A stretch of 64,000 bases of DNA. It comes from Scandinavium lactucae (lineage in GTDB: Bacteria > Pseudomonadota > Gammaproteobacteria > Enterobacterales > Enterobacteriaceae). Position numbers and translations under genes: made by a program. Location: NCBI RefSeq assembly GCF_033843265.1, contig NZ_JAWXRD010000040.1, positions 930,001 to 994,000 of the forward strand, given 5' to 3'. Under the pieces are notes generated by a model, which saw nothing but the letters and a program-made list of their open reading frames with translations, was not told the DNA's origin and made no database searches. Shown one piece after another: positions 16,616 through 26,038 of this stretch. Position 1 is the stretch's first letter; each line of letters starts with the position of its first letter.

Positions 16616-16650
16616 GAAAGGCTCTCCAGGTCCTTGATGCTAAAACGGAC

Positions 16651-16678
16651 AACAGCGCCGGGTCTCCCCGGCACTGTT
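16651..16678 (-). terminator. Probable lrp terminator hairpin
   Basis: A 12-bp stem with one mismatch, AACAGCGCCGGG and CCCGGCACTGTT, lies between lrp and ftsK. On the minus strand it is followed by GTCCGTTTTAG, a short T run, so termination may be partial. Confidence 0.6.
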
Positions 16679-16735
16679 GCTGTATGGATTACCAGGAGTG
16701 TAATCAACTTACGCTGATTTTGCACCTGTTCCGTG

Positions 16736-17230
16736 TTAGCGCGTCTTAATTACCAGACGATTACTCTGCTTAACCTCTTCCATAACCACGTAGGTACGGG
16801 TGTCATTCACGCCTGGCAGGCGCAGCAGGGTTTCACCTAACAACTTACGGTACGCTGACATGTCCGGTACGCGGGTTTTCAACAGGTAGTCGAAATCACC
16901 GGAAACCAAGTGACACTCTTGAATTTCTTCAAGTTTTTGCACAGCGGAGTTAAATTGCTCAAACACATCCGGGGCACCACGATTCAGAGTTATCTCAACA
17001 AAGACCAGCAGCGATGCATCCAGATAATGCGGGTTCAGCAGCGCGGTGTATCCCTGAATAAACCCTTGTCTTTCCAGCCGACGAACACGCTCAAGGCAAG
17101 GCGTCGGAGAAAGTCCCACTCGTTTAGAAAGCTCAACGTTGGAAATTCGCCCATCCTTTTGCAATTCGTTCAAAATGTTGCGATCGATGCGGTCGAGATC
17201 TTTGCCTGGGCGCTTCTTGCTATCTACCAT
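16736..17230 (-). CDS. lrp: Leucine-responsive regulatory protein
   Basis: The 164-residue global regulator of amino-acid metabolism, transport and fimbriae is nearly identical to E. coli Lrp. The N-terminal helix-turn-helix (about residues 15-65; GRISNVELSKRVGLSPTPCLERVRRLE) is followed by the RAM/AsnC effector domain. The start is ATG 17230 (MVDSKKRPGKDLDRID); an in-frame upstream ATG would add 17 unconserved residues. It diverges from trxB across about 550 nt, consistent with the long autoregulated leader known for lrp. Confidence 0.98.
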   Translation of the reverse strand: MVDSKKRPGKDLDRIDRNILNELQKDGRISNVELSKRVGLSPTPCLERVRRLERQGFIQGYTALLNPHYLDASLLVFVEITLNRGAPDVFEQFNSAVQKLEEIQECHLVSGDFDYLLKTRVPDMSAYRKLLGETLLRLPGVNDTRTYVVMEEVKQSNRLVIKTR

Positions 17231-17780
17231 TATTATTGTCTCTCTGTATTCCTTCCCTACTCCTGTCTTGACCCTGTGCACTTCACTGTTCAGAGCCTGT
17301 GCCCGTCGCCTGCGCTACAAATCTGTCACCAGATGTAATGCATAACCCAAGGGTACGTGTTGAGAAGCCGTTGCCTGATGGCAGTCATCGTTATCTCGTA
17401 TGGCGTCTGTCCACGCCATGCGTCGATAATGCTGACCCGGTTAAAAATGGCATTTGCGTGCATGAAAATTCACCACACGACAAACACTGCTTTTTTCTCC
17501 CATCAATGTTTTCGCAAAAGCACAGGGGATTGTCAAAGCAAAACATCGATTTTTAGTACAACATGCCAGTTATTCATTATCACCCCGGGTTGATCATCAT
17601 GTTATCTCCTTATAATCCCCCGGTTCGCAGTAGAATGAGTTATCACAGTCGTTGATAAAAACACCAATTCATTGACGCAATCTATTACACGTATCGTTAA
17701 CAAAATTTCTGCACTCTTTTATTACCTCCGCAAATTCCCTACAATCCCGCCCATTGTCTGCCAACATTTATGGGGATCTC
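17231..17780. promoter_or_regulatory. Long lrp/trxB divergent intergenic region
   Basis: This 550-nt gap contains no convincing gene. It is AT-rich from about 17450 and must hold the lrp promoter and leader and the trxB promoter. TACAAT at 17740-17745 is a good -10 candidate for trxB, but its -35 is weak. In E. coli the lrp leader is autorepressed by Lrp and targeted by small RNAs; equivalent sites were not resolved here. Confidence 0.6.
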
Positions 17781-18749
17781 ATGGGCACGGCCAAACACAG
17801 TAAACTGCTTATTCTTGGTTCTGGACCAGCGGGCTATACCGCTGCGGTCTATGCTGCACGCGCTAACCTGCAACCGGTACTGATTACCGGCATGGAAAAA
17901 GGCGGTCAGTTGACCACCACCACGGAAGTGGAAAACTGGCCAGGTGACCCGAGCGATCTGACCGGTCCGCTGCTAATGGAACGTATGCATGAGCACGCGG
18001 TGAAATTTGAAACCGAAATCCTGTTCGACCACATTAACAAGGTCGATTTACAGAACCGTCCGTTCCGCCTGACCGGCGACAGCGGCGAATACACCTGTGA
18101 TGCGCTGATTATCGCCACCGGTGCTTCCGCCCGTTATCTGGGCCTGCCTTCAGAAGAGGCGTTCAAAGGCCGCGGTGTGTCTGCCTGTGCCACCTGCGAC
18201 GGTTTCTTCTACCGCAACCAGAAAGTCGCGGTGATCGGCGGCGGCAACACGGCGGTTGAAGAAGCGCTTTATCTGGCCAACATCGCCTCTGAAGTACACT
18301 TGATTCATCGTCGTGACACCTTCCGTGCGGAAAAAATCCTGATCAAGCGTCTGATGGATAAAGTCGAAAGCGGTAACATCGTGCTGCACACCCATCGCAC
18401 CCTGGAAGAAGTGACCGGCGACCAGATGGGCGTCAGCGGTTTACGTCTGCGCGATACTCAGAACAGCGACAACGTGGAATCACTGGAAGTGGCGGGTCTG
18501 TTCGTGGCTATCGGCCACAGTCCAAACACCGCCATTTTCGATGGCCAACTGGAACTGGAAAACGGCTACATCAAAGTGCAGTCCGGCATCCACGGCAACG
18601 CGACCCAAACCAGCATCCCTGGCGTGTTCGCGGCTGGTGACGTTATGGACCACATTTACCGTCAGGCAATCACCTCAGCGGGCACCGGCTGCATGGCCGC
18701 ACTGGACGCCGAGCGTTATCTTGACGGTCTGGCCGATCAGGCAAAATAA
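17781..18749 (+). CDS. trxB: Thioredoxin reductase
   Basis: The 322-residue flavoprotein transfers electrons from NADPH to thioredoxin in the cytoplasm. The FAD motif GSGPAG lies at 13-18, the redox pair Cys136-Ala-Thr-Cys139 (ACATCDG) is intact, and the NADPH motif GGGNTA follows. It starts at ATG 17781 (MGTAKHSKLLILG), not at an upstream in-frame start that would add nine residues. A terminator follows, yet cydD begins only about 115 nt downstream, as in E. coli. Confidence 0.98.
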   Translation: MGTAKHSKLLILGSGPAGYTAAVYAARANLQPVLITGMEKGGQLTTTTEVENWPGDPSDLTGPLLMERMHEHAVKFETEILFDHINKVDLQNRPFRLTGDSGEYTCDALIIATGASARYLGLPSEEAFKGRGVSACATCDGFFYRNQKVAVIGGGNTAVEEALYLANIASEVHLIHRRDTFRAEKILIKRLMDKVESGNIVLHTHRTLEEVTGDQMGVSGLRLRDTQNSDNVESLEVAGLFVAIGHSPNTAIFDGQLELENGYIKVQSGIHGNATQTSIPGVFAAGDVMDHIYRQAITSAGTGCMAALDAERYLDGLADQAK

Positions 18750-18777
18750 TCTTTACAAGTCAGTAACAAAGGTAAAG

Positions 18778-18806
18778 AAGGCGACGATAAGTCGCCTTTA
18801 TTTTTT
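18778..18806 (+). terminator. Rho-independent terminator of trxB
   Basis: The stem AAGGCGAC/GTCGCCTT with a five-base loop is followed by TATTTTTT, about 29 nt after the trxB stop. Confidence 0.9.
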
Positions 18807-18864
18807 CCTCGTTGTAACATTGCCGTGCCTAATGATTCCTAATAAGACACCTGCTAAGCACGCC

Positions 18865-20631
18865 ATGAATAAAACCCGTCAACAAGAGCTTACCCGCTGG
18901 TTAAAACAGCAAAGCGTTATATCCCGTCGCTGGCTGATGCTTTCCCGTCTGCTCGGGGCGGTCAGCGGAGTGCTGATTATCGCCCAGGCGTATATTCTGG
19001 CCCGAATTCTCCACCATATGATCATGGAGAACATTCCCCGGGAAGCGCTGCTGATGCCATTTGTGGTGCTGGTGTTGGTGTTTATTTTGCGTGCCTGGGT
19101 GGTGTGGCTGCGAGAGCGTGTCGGTTTTCATGCCGGGCAACATATTCGCTACGAAATTCGCAAAATCGTGCTCGACCGATTGCAACAGGCCGGGCCTGCC
19201 TGGATCCAGGGCAAGCCTGCCGGAAGTTGGGCGACGCTCATCCTTGAACAAATCGACGATATGCACGACTACTATGCCCGCTATCTGCCACAGATGGCAT
19301 TGGCCGCATCGGTTCCGTTGCTTATCGTGCTGGCTATCTTCCCGTCTAACTGGACCGCGGCGTTAATTCTGCTGTGCACCGCCCCGCTGATCCCGATGTT
19401 TATGGCACTGGTCGGCATGGGGGCTGCCGACGCGAACCGTCGTAACTTTCTTGCCCTGGCACGTCTGAGCGGTCACTTCCTCGACCGGCTGCGGGGCATG
19501 GATACCTTGCGTATTTTTGGTCGAGGTGCCGCGGAAACGGACAATATTCGTCGGGCCTCCGAGAATTTTCGCCAGCGTACGATGGAAGTTCTGCGACTTG
19601 CGTTTCTCTCTTCCGGCGTTCTGGAATTTTTCACCTCACTGTCAATTGCAGTCGTCGCGGTGTACTTCGGCTTTTCCTACCTTGGGCAGCTGAATTTCGG
19701 CAGCTACGGCACCGGCGTGACGCTGTTCTCGGGTTTTCTGGCGCTGATCCTGGCCCCGGAATTTTTCCAGCCGCTACGCGATCTCGGCACGTTTTATCAC
19801 GCTAAGGCGCAGGCCGTGGGTGCCGCCGACAGCCTGAAGACTTTTCTTGAAGCACCTCTGGCTCAGCCGCAGCGTGGCAGTATCAAGCCGGATGACAGCC
19901 TGTCAGTCAGTCTGGAGGCGCAAGACCTGATCATTACGTCGCCAGAAGGTAAGGTCCTCGCCGGACCGATGAGCTTTAGTCTTGCCGCCGGGGAGCGCGT
20001 AGTGCTGGTCGGTCAGAGTGGCTCGGGGAAGAGCTCGCTGCTCAATACCCTGGCCGGTTTTCTACCTTATGAGGGTTCGTTGAAGGTGAACGGCATCGAG
20101 CTCAGTGACCTCGATCCCGACACATGGCGGTGCCTGTTAAGCTGGGTGGGGCAAAACCCGCAGCTCCCGGCGCATACGCTGCGTGACAATGTGCTACTGG
20201 CCAATCCACAGGCCAGCGAGGCACAGCTTCATCACGCCCTGGAGCGCGCATGGGTCAACGAGTTTGTCAGCCAGCTTCCACAAGGCATTAACACCCCGGT
20301 TGGCGATCAGGCCAGTCGGTTGTCGGTCGGTCAGGCCCAGCGCGTGGCCGTGGCGCGTGCCCTGCTCTCTCCTTGCCGCTTATTGTTACTGGATGAACCT
20401 GCCGCCAGCCTCGATGCACACAGTGAACAGCGCGTGATGCAGGCGCTGACCGAGGCTTCCGCGAATCAGACCACCTTAATGGTCACTCATCAGTTGGAAA
20501 ATCTCACTCAGTGGGATGCGGTATGGGTGATGCATCAGGGTCAGATCGTTGAACAGGGTCAGTTTGCTGAACTTGCCACGGCACAGGGGCATTTTGCCCG
20601 CCTGCTCGCTCACCGTCAGGAGGAGATTTAA
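18865..20631 (+). CDS. cydD: Cysteine/glutathione ABC exporter subunit CydD
   Basis: The 588-residue half-transporter, with CydC, exports cysteine and glutathione to the periplasm and is needed for assembly of cytochrome bd and periplasmic cytochromes c. Six membrane segments are followed by a nucleotide-binding domain with Walker A GQSGSGKSS, signature LSVGQAQR and Walker B LLLLDEPAAS. The start at ATG 18865 (MNKTRQQELTRWLKQQ) reproduces the E. coli length; the frame is open upstream into trxB but that part is not conserved. The ribosome-binding site is weak. Its stop codon TAA is directly followed by the cydC ATG. Confidence 0.97.
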   Translation: MNKTRQQELTRWLKQQSVISRRWLMLSRLLGAVSGVLIIAQAYILARILHHMIMENIPREALLMPFVVLVLVFILRAWVVWLRERVGFHAGQHIRYEIRKIVLDRLQQAGPAWIQGKPAGSWATLILEQIDDMHDYYARYLPQMALAASVPLLIVLAIFPSNWTAALILLCTAPLIPMFMALVGMGAADANRRNFLALARLSGHFLDRLRGMDTLRIFGRGAAETDNIRRASENFRQRTMEVLRLAFLSSGVLEFFTSLSIAVVAVYFGFSYLGQLNFGSYGTGVTLFSGFLALILAPEFFQPLRDLGTFYHAKAQAVGAADSLKTFLEAPLAQPQRGSIKPDDSLSVSLEAQDLIITSPEGKVLAGPMSFSLAAGERVVLVGQSGSGKSSLLNTLAGFLPYEGSLKVNGIELSDLDPDTWRCLLSWVGQNPQLPAHTLRDNVLLANPQASEAQLHHALERAWVNEFVSQLPQGINTPVGDQASRLSVGQAQRVAVARALLSPCRLLLLDEPAASLDAHSEQRVMQALTEASANQTTLMVTHQLENLTQWDAVWVMHQGQIVEQGQFAELATAQGHFARLLAHRQEEI

Positions 20632-22353
20632 ATGCGCGTGTTAGCCCCCTACCTGGCGCTGTATAAGCGTCACAAATGGCTGTTGTCCCTTGGCGTTATC
20701 CTGGCGATTGTCACCCTGCTGGCGAGTATCGGCCTGATTACCCTGTCGGGCTGGTTCCTGTCGGCGTCTGCCGCCGTCGGTTTTGCTGGCGCTTACACCT
20801 TTAACTACATGCTGCCCGCCGCGGGTGTGCGGGGTGCCGCCATCGTCCGTACCGCCGGGCGCTATTTCGAACGTCTGGTCAGCCACGACGCGACGTTCCG
20901 CGTGCTCCAGCATCTGCGGGTGTTTACCTTCAGCAAGCTAATGCCGCTCTCCCCGGCCGGGTTGGCTCGTTTTCGTCAGGGCGATTTGCTCAACCGCGTC
21001 GTCGCCGATGTCGATACCCTCGATCATTTATATTTACGCGTGATTTCGCCGTTGGTCAGCGCCCTGGTGGTGATCGCCGTAGTCACCTTTGGTCTGAGTT
21101 TCCTCGACATTACGCTGGCGTTGACGCTTGGCGGAATTATGCTGCTGACGCTGGTCGCCTTGCCGCCGCTGTTTTATCGCGCCGGGAAGCCGACCGGTGA
21201 AAGCCTGACCCAGCTTCGCGGCGAATATCGCCAGCAGCTGACCTCGTGGCTGCACGGCCAGGCCGAGCTGAGCATATTCGGGGCCAGCACGCGCTATCGT
21301 GAGCAAATGGAGCAGACCGAACTCAGCTGGCATGAGGCCCAGCGTCGCCAGTCGGAGCTGAGCGCACTGTCCCAGGCGCTGATGCTACTGATGGGTTCAG
21401 CTGCCGTTATCGTGATGCTGTGGATGGCTGCCGGTGGCGTGGGCGATAACAGCCAGCCAGGCCCGCTGATTGCACTGTTTGTCTTCTGTGCACTTGCCGC
21501 CTTTGAGGCGCTGGCCCCTGTCACTGCTGCATTCCAGCATCTTGGGCAGGTAATGGCCTCCGCCGCGCGTATTACCGAACTGACCGAGCAGAAGCCTGAG
21601 GTGGACTTCCCACAGACCGCCGCTGAAGTACCAGGACAGATGAGTTTGACCCTCAACAACGTCAGCTTCAGCTACCCGCAGCAGACACAGCCTGCCCTGG
21701 CGAATATCCATTTACAGGTCAACGCCGGAGAACATATTGCTATTCTTGGCCGGACCGGCTGCGGCAAATCGACACTGCTCCAGCTACTGACCCGCGCGTG
21801 GGATCCGCAGCAGGGCGAACTGCTGTTAAATCAGCAGCCGATTGCCGCCCTCGATGAAATAACGCTGCGCCGCAGCATGAGCGTGGTTCCGCAGCGCGTT
21901 CACCTGTTCAGCGCCACGCTGCGCGACAATCTGCTGCTGGCAGCCCCGGGCGCAACGGATGACGAGCTGACAACCGTTCTCACACGCACCGGGCTGGATA
22001 AACTCCTCGACGACAGCGGGCTCAACAGCTGGCTCGGCGAAGGTGGTCGGCAACTCTCTGGCGGTGAGCTACGTCGTCTGGCAATTGCCCGCGCCCTGCT
22101 CCACGATGCGCCGCTGATGTTACTCGACGAACCGACCGAAGGCCTGGATGCCACCACCGAAAGCCAAATCCTTGATTTATTGGCAGATGTGATGCGCGAT
22201 AAAACCGTGCTAATGGTCACCCATCGCCTGCGCGGCCTGGCCCGTTTTGAGAAAATAATTGTGATGGACAACGGACACATTATTGAGCAAGGTAATCACG
22301 CAGAATTGCTGGCGCAACAGGGTCGTTATTACCAGTTCCGACAGCGTATCTAA
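20632..22353 (+). CDS. cydC: Cysteine/glutathione ABC exporter subunit CydC
   Basis: The 573-residue partner of CydD in the heterodimeric inner-membrane exporter. Six N-terminal membrane segments are followed by Walker A GRTGCGKST, signature LSGGELRR and Walker B LMLLDEPTEG. Length equals E. coli CydC. Translation is coupled to cydD, with no bases between the stop and start codons. aat follows 38 nt later. Confidence 0.97.
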   Translation: MRVLAPYLALYKRHKWLLSLGVILAIVTLLASIGLITLSGWFLSASAAVGFAGAYTFNYMLPAAGVRGAAIVRTAGRYFERLVSHDATFRVLQHLRVFTFSKLMPLSPAGLARFRQGDLLNRVVADVDTLDHLYLRVISPLVSALVVIAVVTFGLSFLDITLALTLGGIMLLTLVALPPLFYRAGKPTGESLTQLRGEYRQQLTSWLHGQAELSIFGASTRYREQMEQTELSWHEAQRRQSELSALSQALMLLMGSAAVIVMLWMAAGGVGDNSQPGPLIALFVFCALAAFEALAPVTAAFQHLGQVMASAARITELTEQKPEVDFPQTAAEVPGQMSLTLNNVSFSYPQQTQPALANIHLQVNAGEHIAILGRTGCGKSTLLQLLTRAWDPQQGELLLNQQPIAALDEITLRRSMSVVPQRVHLFSATLRDNLLLAAPGATDDELTTVLTRTGLDKLLDDSGLNSWLGEGGRQLSGGELRRLAIARALLHDAPLMLLDEPTEGLDATTESQILDLLADVMRDKTVLMVTHRLRGLARFEKIIVMDNGHIIEQGNHAELLAQQGRYYQFRQRI

Positions 22354-22391
22354 ACTACTATTGATCATTATCAGGCGTGGAGTTGTGAAGT

Positions 22392-23096
22392 ATGCGGCTG
22401 GTCCAGTTGTCACGTCATTCCATAACCTTTCCATCGCCGGAAGGTGCCCTGCGCGAGCCTAACGGTCTGCTCGCGCTCGGGGGCGATCTCAGCCCAGCGC
22501 GCCTGCTGATGGCCTATCAACGCGGTATCTTTCCCTGGTTCTCTCCCGGTGACCCTATTTTATGGTGGTCACCGGACCCGCGCGCCGTGCTATGGCCCGC
22601 TGATTTTCACCTCAGCCGCAGCATGAAACGTTTTCATAAATCGTCACCCTATCGCATTACGCTCAACCATGCCTTCGGCCAGGTGATAGAAGGCTGCGCC
22701 GACGACCGTGAAGAAGGCACCTGGATAACGGAGAGTATCGTGCAGGCATATCACCGTTTACACGAACTGGGCCATGCGCATTCGGTCGAAGTGTGGCTCG
22801 GGAGCGAACTGGTGGGTGGCATGTACGGCGTGGCGCAAGGTGCGCTGTTCTGTGGCGAGTCGATGTTCAGCCGGGCAGTCAATGCCTCGAAAAGCGCATT
22901 GCTGGTTTTCACCCAGGCTTTCGCCAGCCAGGGTGGCAAACTGATGGATTGCCAGGTGCTGAACAACCACACTGCATCGCTGGGTGCCATCGAAATTCCC
23001 CGCCGTGAATACCTGGATTACCTTGCTGAGCTGCGAGCGCAGCCGCTGCCCGGGCATTTCTGGGTGCCGCGCACGCTCTTTTCACCTCAAGTGTAA
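22392..23096 (+). CDS. aat: Leucyl/phenylalanyl-tRNA-protein transferase
   Basis: The 234-residue enzyme adds Leu or Phe from charged tRNA to proteins with N-terminal Arg or Lys, creating N-degrons for ClpAPS. Family motifs FPWFSPGDPILWWSPDPRAV and GGMYGVAQGALFCGESMFS are present. It forms the cydDC-aat-infA line seen in E. coli. ClpA and ClpS, which use its products, are encoded nearby at 30055-32682. Confidence 0.97.
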   Translation: MRLVQLSRHSITFPSPEGALREPNGLLALGGDLSPARLLMAYQRGIFPWFSPGDPILWWSPDPRAVLWPADFHLSRSMKRFHKSSPYRITLNHAFGQVIEGCADDREEGTWITESIVQAYHRLHELGHAHSVEVWLGSELVGGMYGVAQGALFCGESMFSRAVNASKSALLVFTQAFASQGGKLMDCQVLNNHTASLGAIEIPRREYLDYLAELRAQPLPGHFWVPRTLFSPQV

Positions 23097-23370
23097 ATGT
23101 TTTCGGCACATTTTTTGTCAGGGTGATATAATTGCGCCTGAAGTCGTTTCTGCCTGCTGCCCCGCCATCGTTTCAGGAATATCCCTCAATACGTTTGCGC
23201 TCGTCATACGGTACTCATGTGTGACAGACGGGTAATGCGCAAAAACGATCTCTTTTTTACCCTGCACAACGGCATTAGGCCGAAAGGTGACGGGTAAATC
23301 TTTACTTAATTGCTGAATTTCGGCATTATCTTGCCGGTTCAAAACAATGGTAGTGATACCCCCCGAGGAC

Positions 23371-23592
<222 letters not shown>

Positions 23593-23625
23593 TTGACCTC
23601 ATGCCGCAAGGCTAGCAGTATGCTG

Positions 23626-23653
23626 AAAGGCCGGGATAGTTCCTGGCCTTTTT
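23626..23653 (+). terminator. Rho-independent terminator of infA
   Basis: An 11-bp stem AAAGGCCGGGA/TCCTGGCCTTT (one G-T pair) with loop TAGT is followed by TT, 33 nt after the infA stop. Confidence 0.92.
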
Positions 23654-23861
23654 CATTTCCGCTCGTACGTACTCGTCCCCTCAGACTTAAGTGAACCTTA
23701 ATATGAGAACAAGCCCCGCTGTAAAGTTAACAAGCGAAACCATAACTCATTGTTCTTATTTAATTTATTTCACGTTCACATTAATAAAACAGAAATAAAA
23801 ATTTAACAATCACTTCTTATACTTCGCGCCATATTCATCATTGATGGCAAGGAGTATCGTT

Positions 23862-25775
23862 TTGAAATCTTCTGTTCAACCTCTGGCTCTGCTTATTAGC
23901 CTGGTTTGCTGCGTCGCACAGGCGGATGACCTGTCACTCTCAACCCCGCGTCTGGCAGGCATTGATAACTTCCGTGATGTCGCCGGGTTAACCAGCGCTT
24001 ATCGTACTGACCATGATGGCGTTATGCGCGCGGGGGTCTTTTACCGTTCCAATGCCCTGACGCCTCAAGGTGACGACCTGGCGGTACTGAACACGCTCAA
24101 GGTGACTACGGTTATCGATTTACGTTCACCGACTGAGGTGGCATCCCAACAGGATTCGCTCCCGGCTAACAGTCGATATGTGAATGTCGATTTGATTGGC
24201 AGCAACGGGGCTTTCGTTATTGATCTCAGCAAAATGACGGTAGGCGATGTCGATACCATGATGGAAAGCGGCGAACGGAGCTTCGTCACGAGCGACTATA
24301 CCCGTCAAGGGTTGGGTGAGGTCTTCCGTGAACTTGCCAGCGCCGATGAGGCTACCCTGTTCCACTGCACGGCGGGAAAAGACAGGACAGGCTGGGTCAG
24401 CGCCGTCTTACAGACCATTGCCGGGGTAAGCCAGGATGACATCATGGCCAATTATCTGGCGACTAACGCCTACACTGCCCCACGGATCAATGCCACCCTT
24501 TCCACGCTGCCCGCCTCGATGCGTGATACCTACGGAGCCCTGATGGGCGTTCGCGCCAACTGGTTGCAGGCGGGCCTGGATCAAGTTGTTGCCAGCTATG
24601 GTTCGATGGATAACTACCTGAAACAAGGTCTCGGTCTCGATCAAGCCACGCTTTATGTGCTGCGTGGAAAAATGGTGCGCTATCTGAGTTTACCGGGACA
24701 AACCGCCTTCAGCGGAAATGCGGCCGAAGGGGCTGGGTTGTTGAATGCGTTGCAGGATTCGGCGCTGTCTGGTCGCTACACCGCCTATAACTATTATCTG
24801 CAGAATGCTATCGATACCGGGTCACTCGCCGGGGTCGAAAAGCAGGTTGGCGGCCAGGTTCATGCTGATGCGGCAAGCTATTTGCTGCGTCAGCCGTCTC
24901 GTTTATATGATGCTCTCGCCCCGGTCATTTCCGGACAAGGGATGCAAAATGAGCAGTCACGGGTGTGGTTACAGGGCCTATCCAGCTATCTCGGTACTGA
25001 CAGCAGCGCCCAGGCTAGCGCCAGCAGCGAACACACCAATGGCGCGATGGTCGGCGTCACCTACCGTGTGAACGATCGCGGCGCAATCAATGGCGGCTTA
25101 GCCTACAGTCATGGTGCCGTCTCCTCCGCTGGGGGTGAGGTGAAGACCAACACCACTGCGCTCAGCCTTGGCGGGCGGTATGCGCTGGAGACCCTCGATA
25201 GCGGTCCCTGGTTGGGCTTACAGGGCAGTGCGGGATATATCGACTACCAGAGTGAGCGCCATCTGAACGGCGTCTTAGGGACCGCCAGCGGCGATTCTAA
25301 TGGGCAGTACTTCAGCGGACGGGCTTCCGTTGGCTGGCTGACCAACGCTGCCACCCTTTCTTTAACGCCAGCACTCGGGGTACAGGTCAGTCACCTCAAT
25401 ATCGACGGTTTTCAAGAAAGCGGCAGCGAGTTGGCGCTAGATATGGCGGGCGTCAACGAAACGCAGACCAGCCTGACCGCCGATCTCGGCATCAATATTC
25501 AACCCCAAACCGCAGGTAACTGGACGCTGATGCCAGGTATAACGCTGGGATATGAACGGGTGTTGAATGACGACACCACCGCCAGCCACGGCACGTTGTA
25601 TGGCTTCGGTGTGGATCAAACGTCTGCATTTGGCAGTAACAATCTGTATAAGGCTGGGTTACAACTGAGCGCGAGTTACCGCAACGTCACGGTCGGCACA
25701 CGCGTGAACTATCTGACCGCAGATACGCACAGCGATGGCGTTTCTGGCCAGCTGGATGTGGCTATCGCTTTTTAA
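23862..25775 (+). CDS. Autotransporter with tyrosine-phosphatase-like passenger
   Basis: This 637-residue protein joins a signal peptide (MKSSVQPLALLISLVCCVAQA), a phosphatase domain of the tyrosine/serine Y_phosphatase3 type (about residues 23-275) and a C-terminal autotransporter beta-barrel (about 368-637, ending in aromatic VAIAF). The P-loop is HCTAGKDRTGW, with Cys169 and Arg175 in the CX5R signature; the general-acid region is not certain. IDNFRDVAGL and IDLRSPTEV are family landmarks. It is predicted to be exported to the cell surface. Start choice: AAGGAG at 23849-23854 lies seven bases before TTG 23862; upstream in-frame TTG 23841 and ATG 23844 lie before or overlap that site and would spoil the signal peptide. 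Substrate is unknown, and phosphoinositide or protein are both possible. It has no counterpart at this locus in E. coli. Confidence 0.88.
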   Translation: MKSSVQPLALLISLVCCVAQADDLSLSTPRLAGIDNFRDVAGLTSAYRTDHDGVMRAGVFYRSNALTPQGDDLAVLNTLKVTTVIDLRSPTEVASQQDSLPANSRYVNVDLIGSNGAFVIDLSKMTVGDVDTMMESGERSFVTSDYTRQGLGEVFRELASADEATLFHCTAGKDRTGWVSAVLQTIAGVSQDDIMANYLATNAYTAPRINATLSTLPASMRDTYGALMGVRANWLQAGLDQVVASYGSMDNYLKQGLGLDQATLYVLRGKMVRYLSLPGQTAFSGNAAEGAGLLNALQDSALSGRYTAYNYYLQNAIDTGSLAGVEKQVGGQVHADAASYLLRQPSRLYDALAPVISGQGMQNEQSRVWLQGLSSYLGTDSSAQASASSEHTNGAMVGVTYRVNDRGAINGGLAYSHGAVSSAGGEVKTNTTALSLGGRYALETLDSGPWLGLQGSAGYIDYQSERHLNGVLGTASGDSNGQYFSGRASVGWLTNAATLSLTPALGVQVSHLNIDGFQESGSELALDMAGVNETQTSLTADLGINIQPQTAGNWTLMPGITLGYERVLNDDTTASHGTLYGFGVDQTSAFGSNNLYKAGLQLSASYRNVTVGTRVNYLTADTHSDGVSGQLDVAIAF

Positions 25776-25847
25776 TAGCAACTGAAAATGAGGTCTGTGC
25801 AAAAGCATGGACCCTGTTCATAACAAACGTGAATTAAGCATCTCTAA

Positions 25848-25872
25848 TAATACATTTAAGTTAAATGTATTA
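25848..25872. terminator. AT-rich inverted repeat after the phosphatase autotransporter
   Basis: A 10-bp perfect inverted repeat TAATACATTT/AAATGTATTA with a five-base loop lies about 75 nt beyond the stop codon. It is AT-rich and lacks a T run, so it could be a weak terminator or a protein-binding site ahead of the next autotransporter. Confidence 0.4.
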
Positions 25873-26038
25873 CCTCATTAGAAGGCTGTTTTATTTACGT
25901 TTAACACCGCCATTACCCCCCCTATTTCACGCGTTTCCATTTATAGCCATGTCATTGTCCATTGTTGCACACCGCCCCCCCTGTTAGCATTATTAACTAT
26001 TTTCCAAAATTAAATATTCAATATGCAAGGAAGAATAA

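Noticed and set aside
17299..17556. Small open frame in the lrp/trxB gap
   Set aside because: It has no ribosome-binding site, no recognisable motif and lies in the expected lrp promoter and leader.
23593..23861. Search for tRNA-Ser (serW) between infA and the first autotransporter
   Set aside because: No cloverleaf, no GGTGAGG-type acceptor stem and no CCA end were seen.
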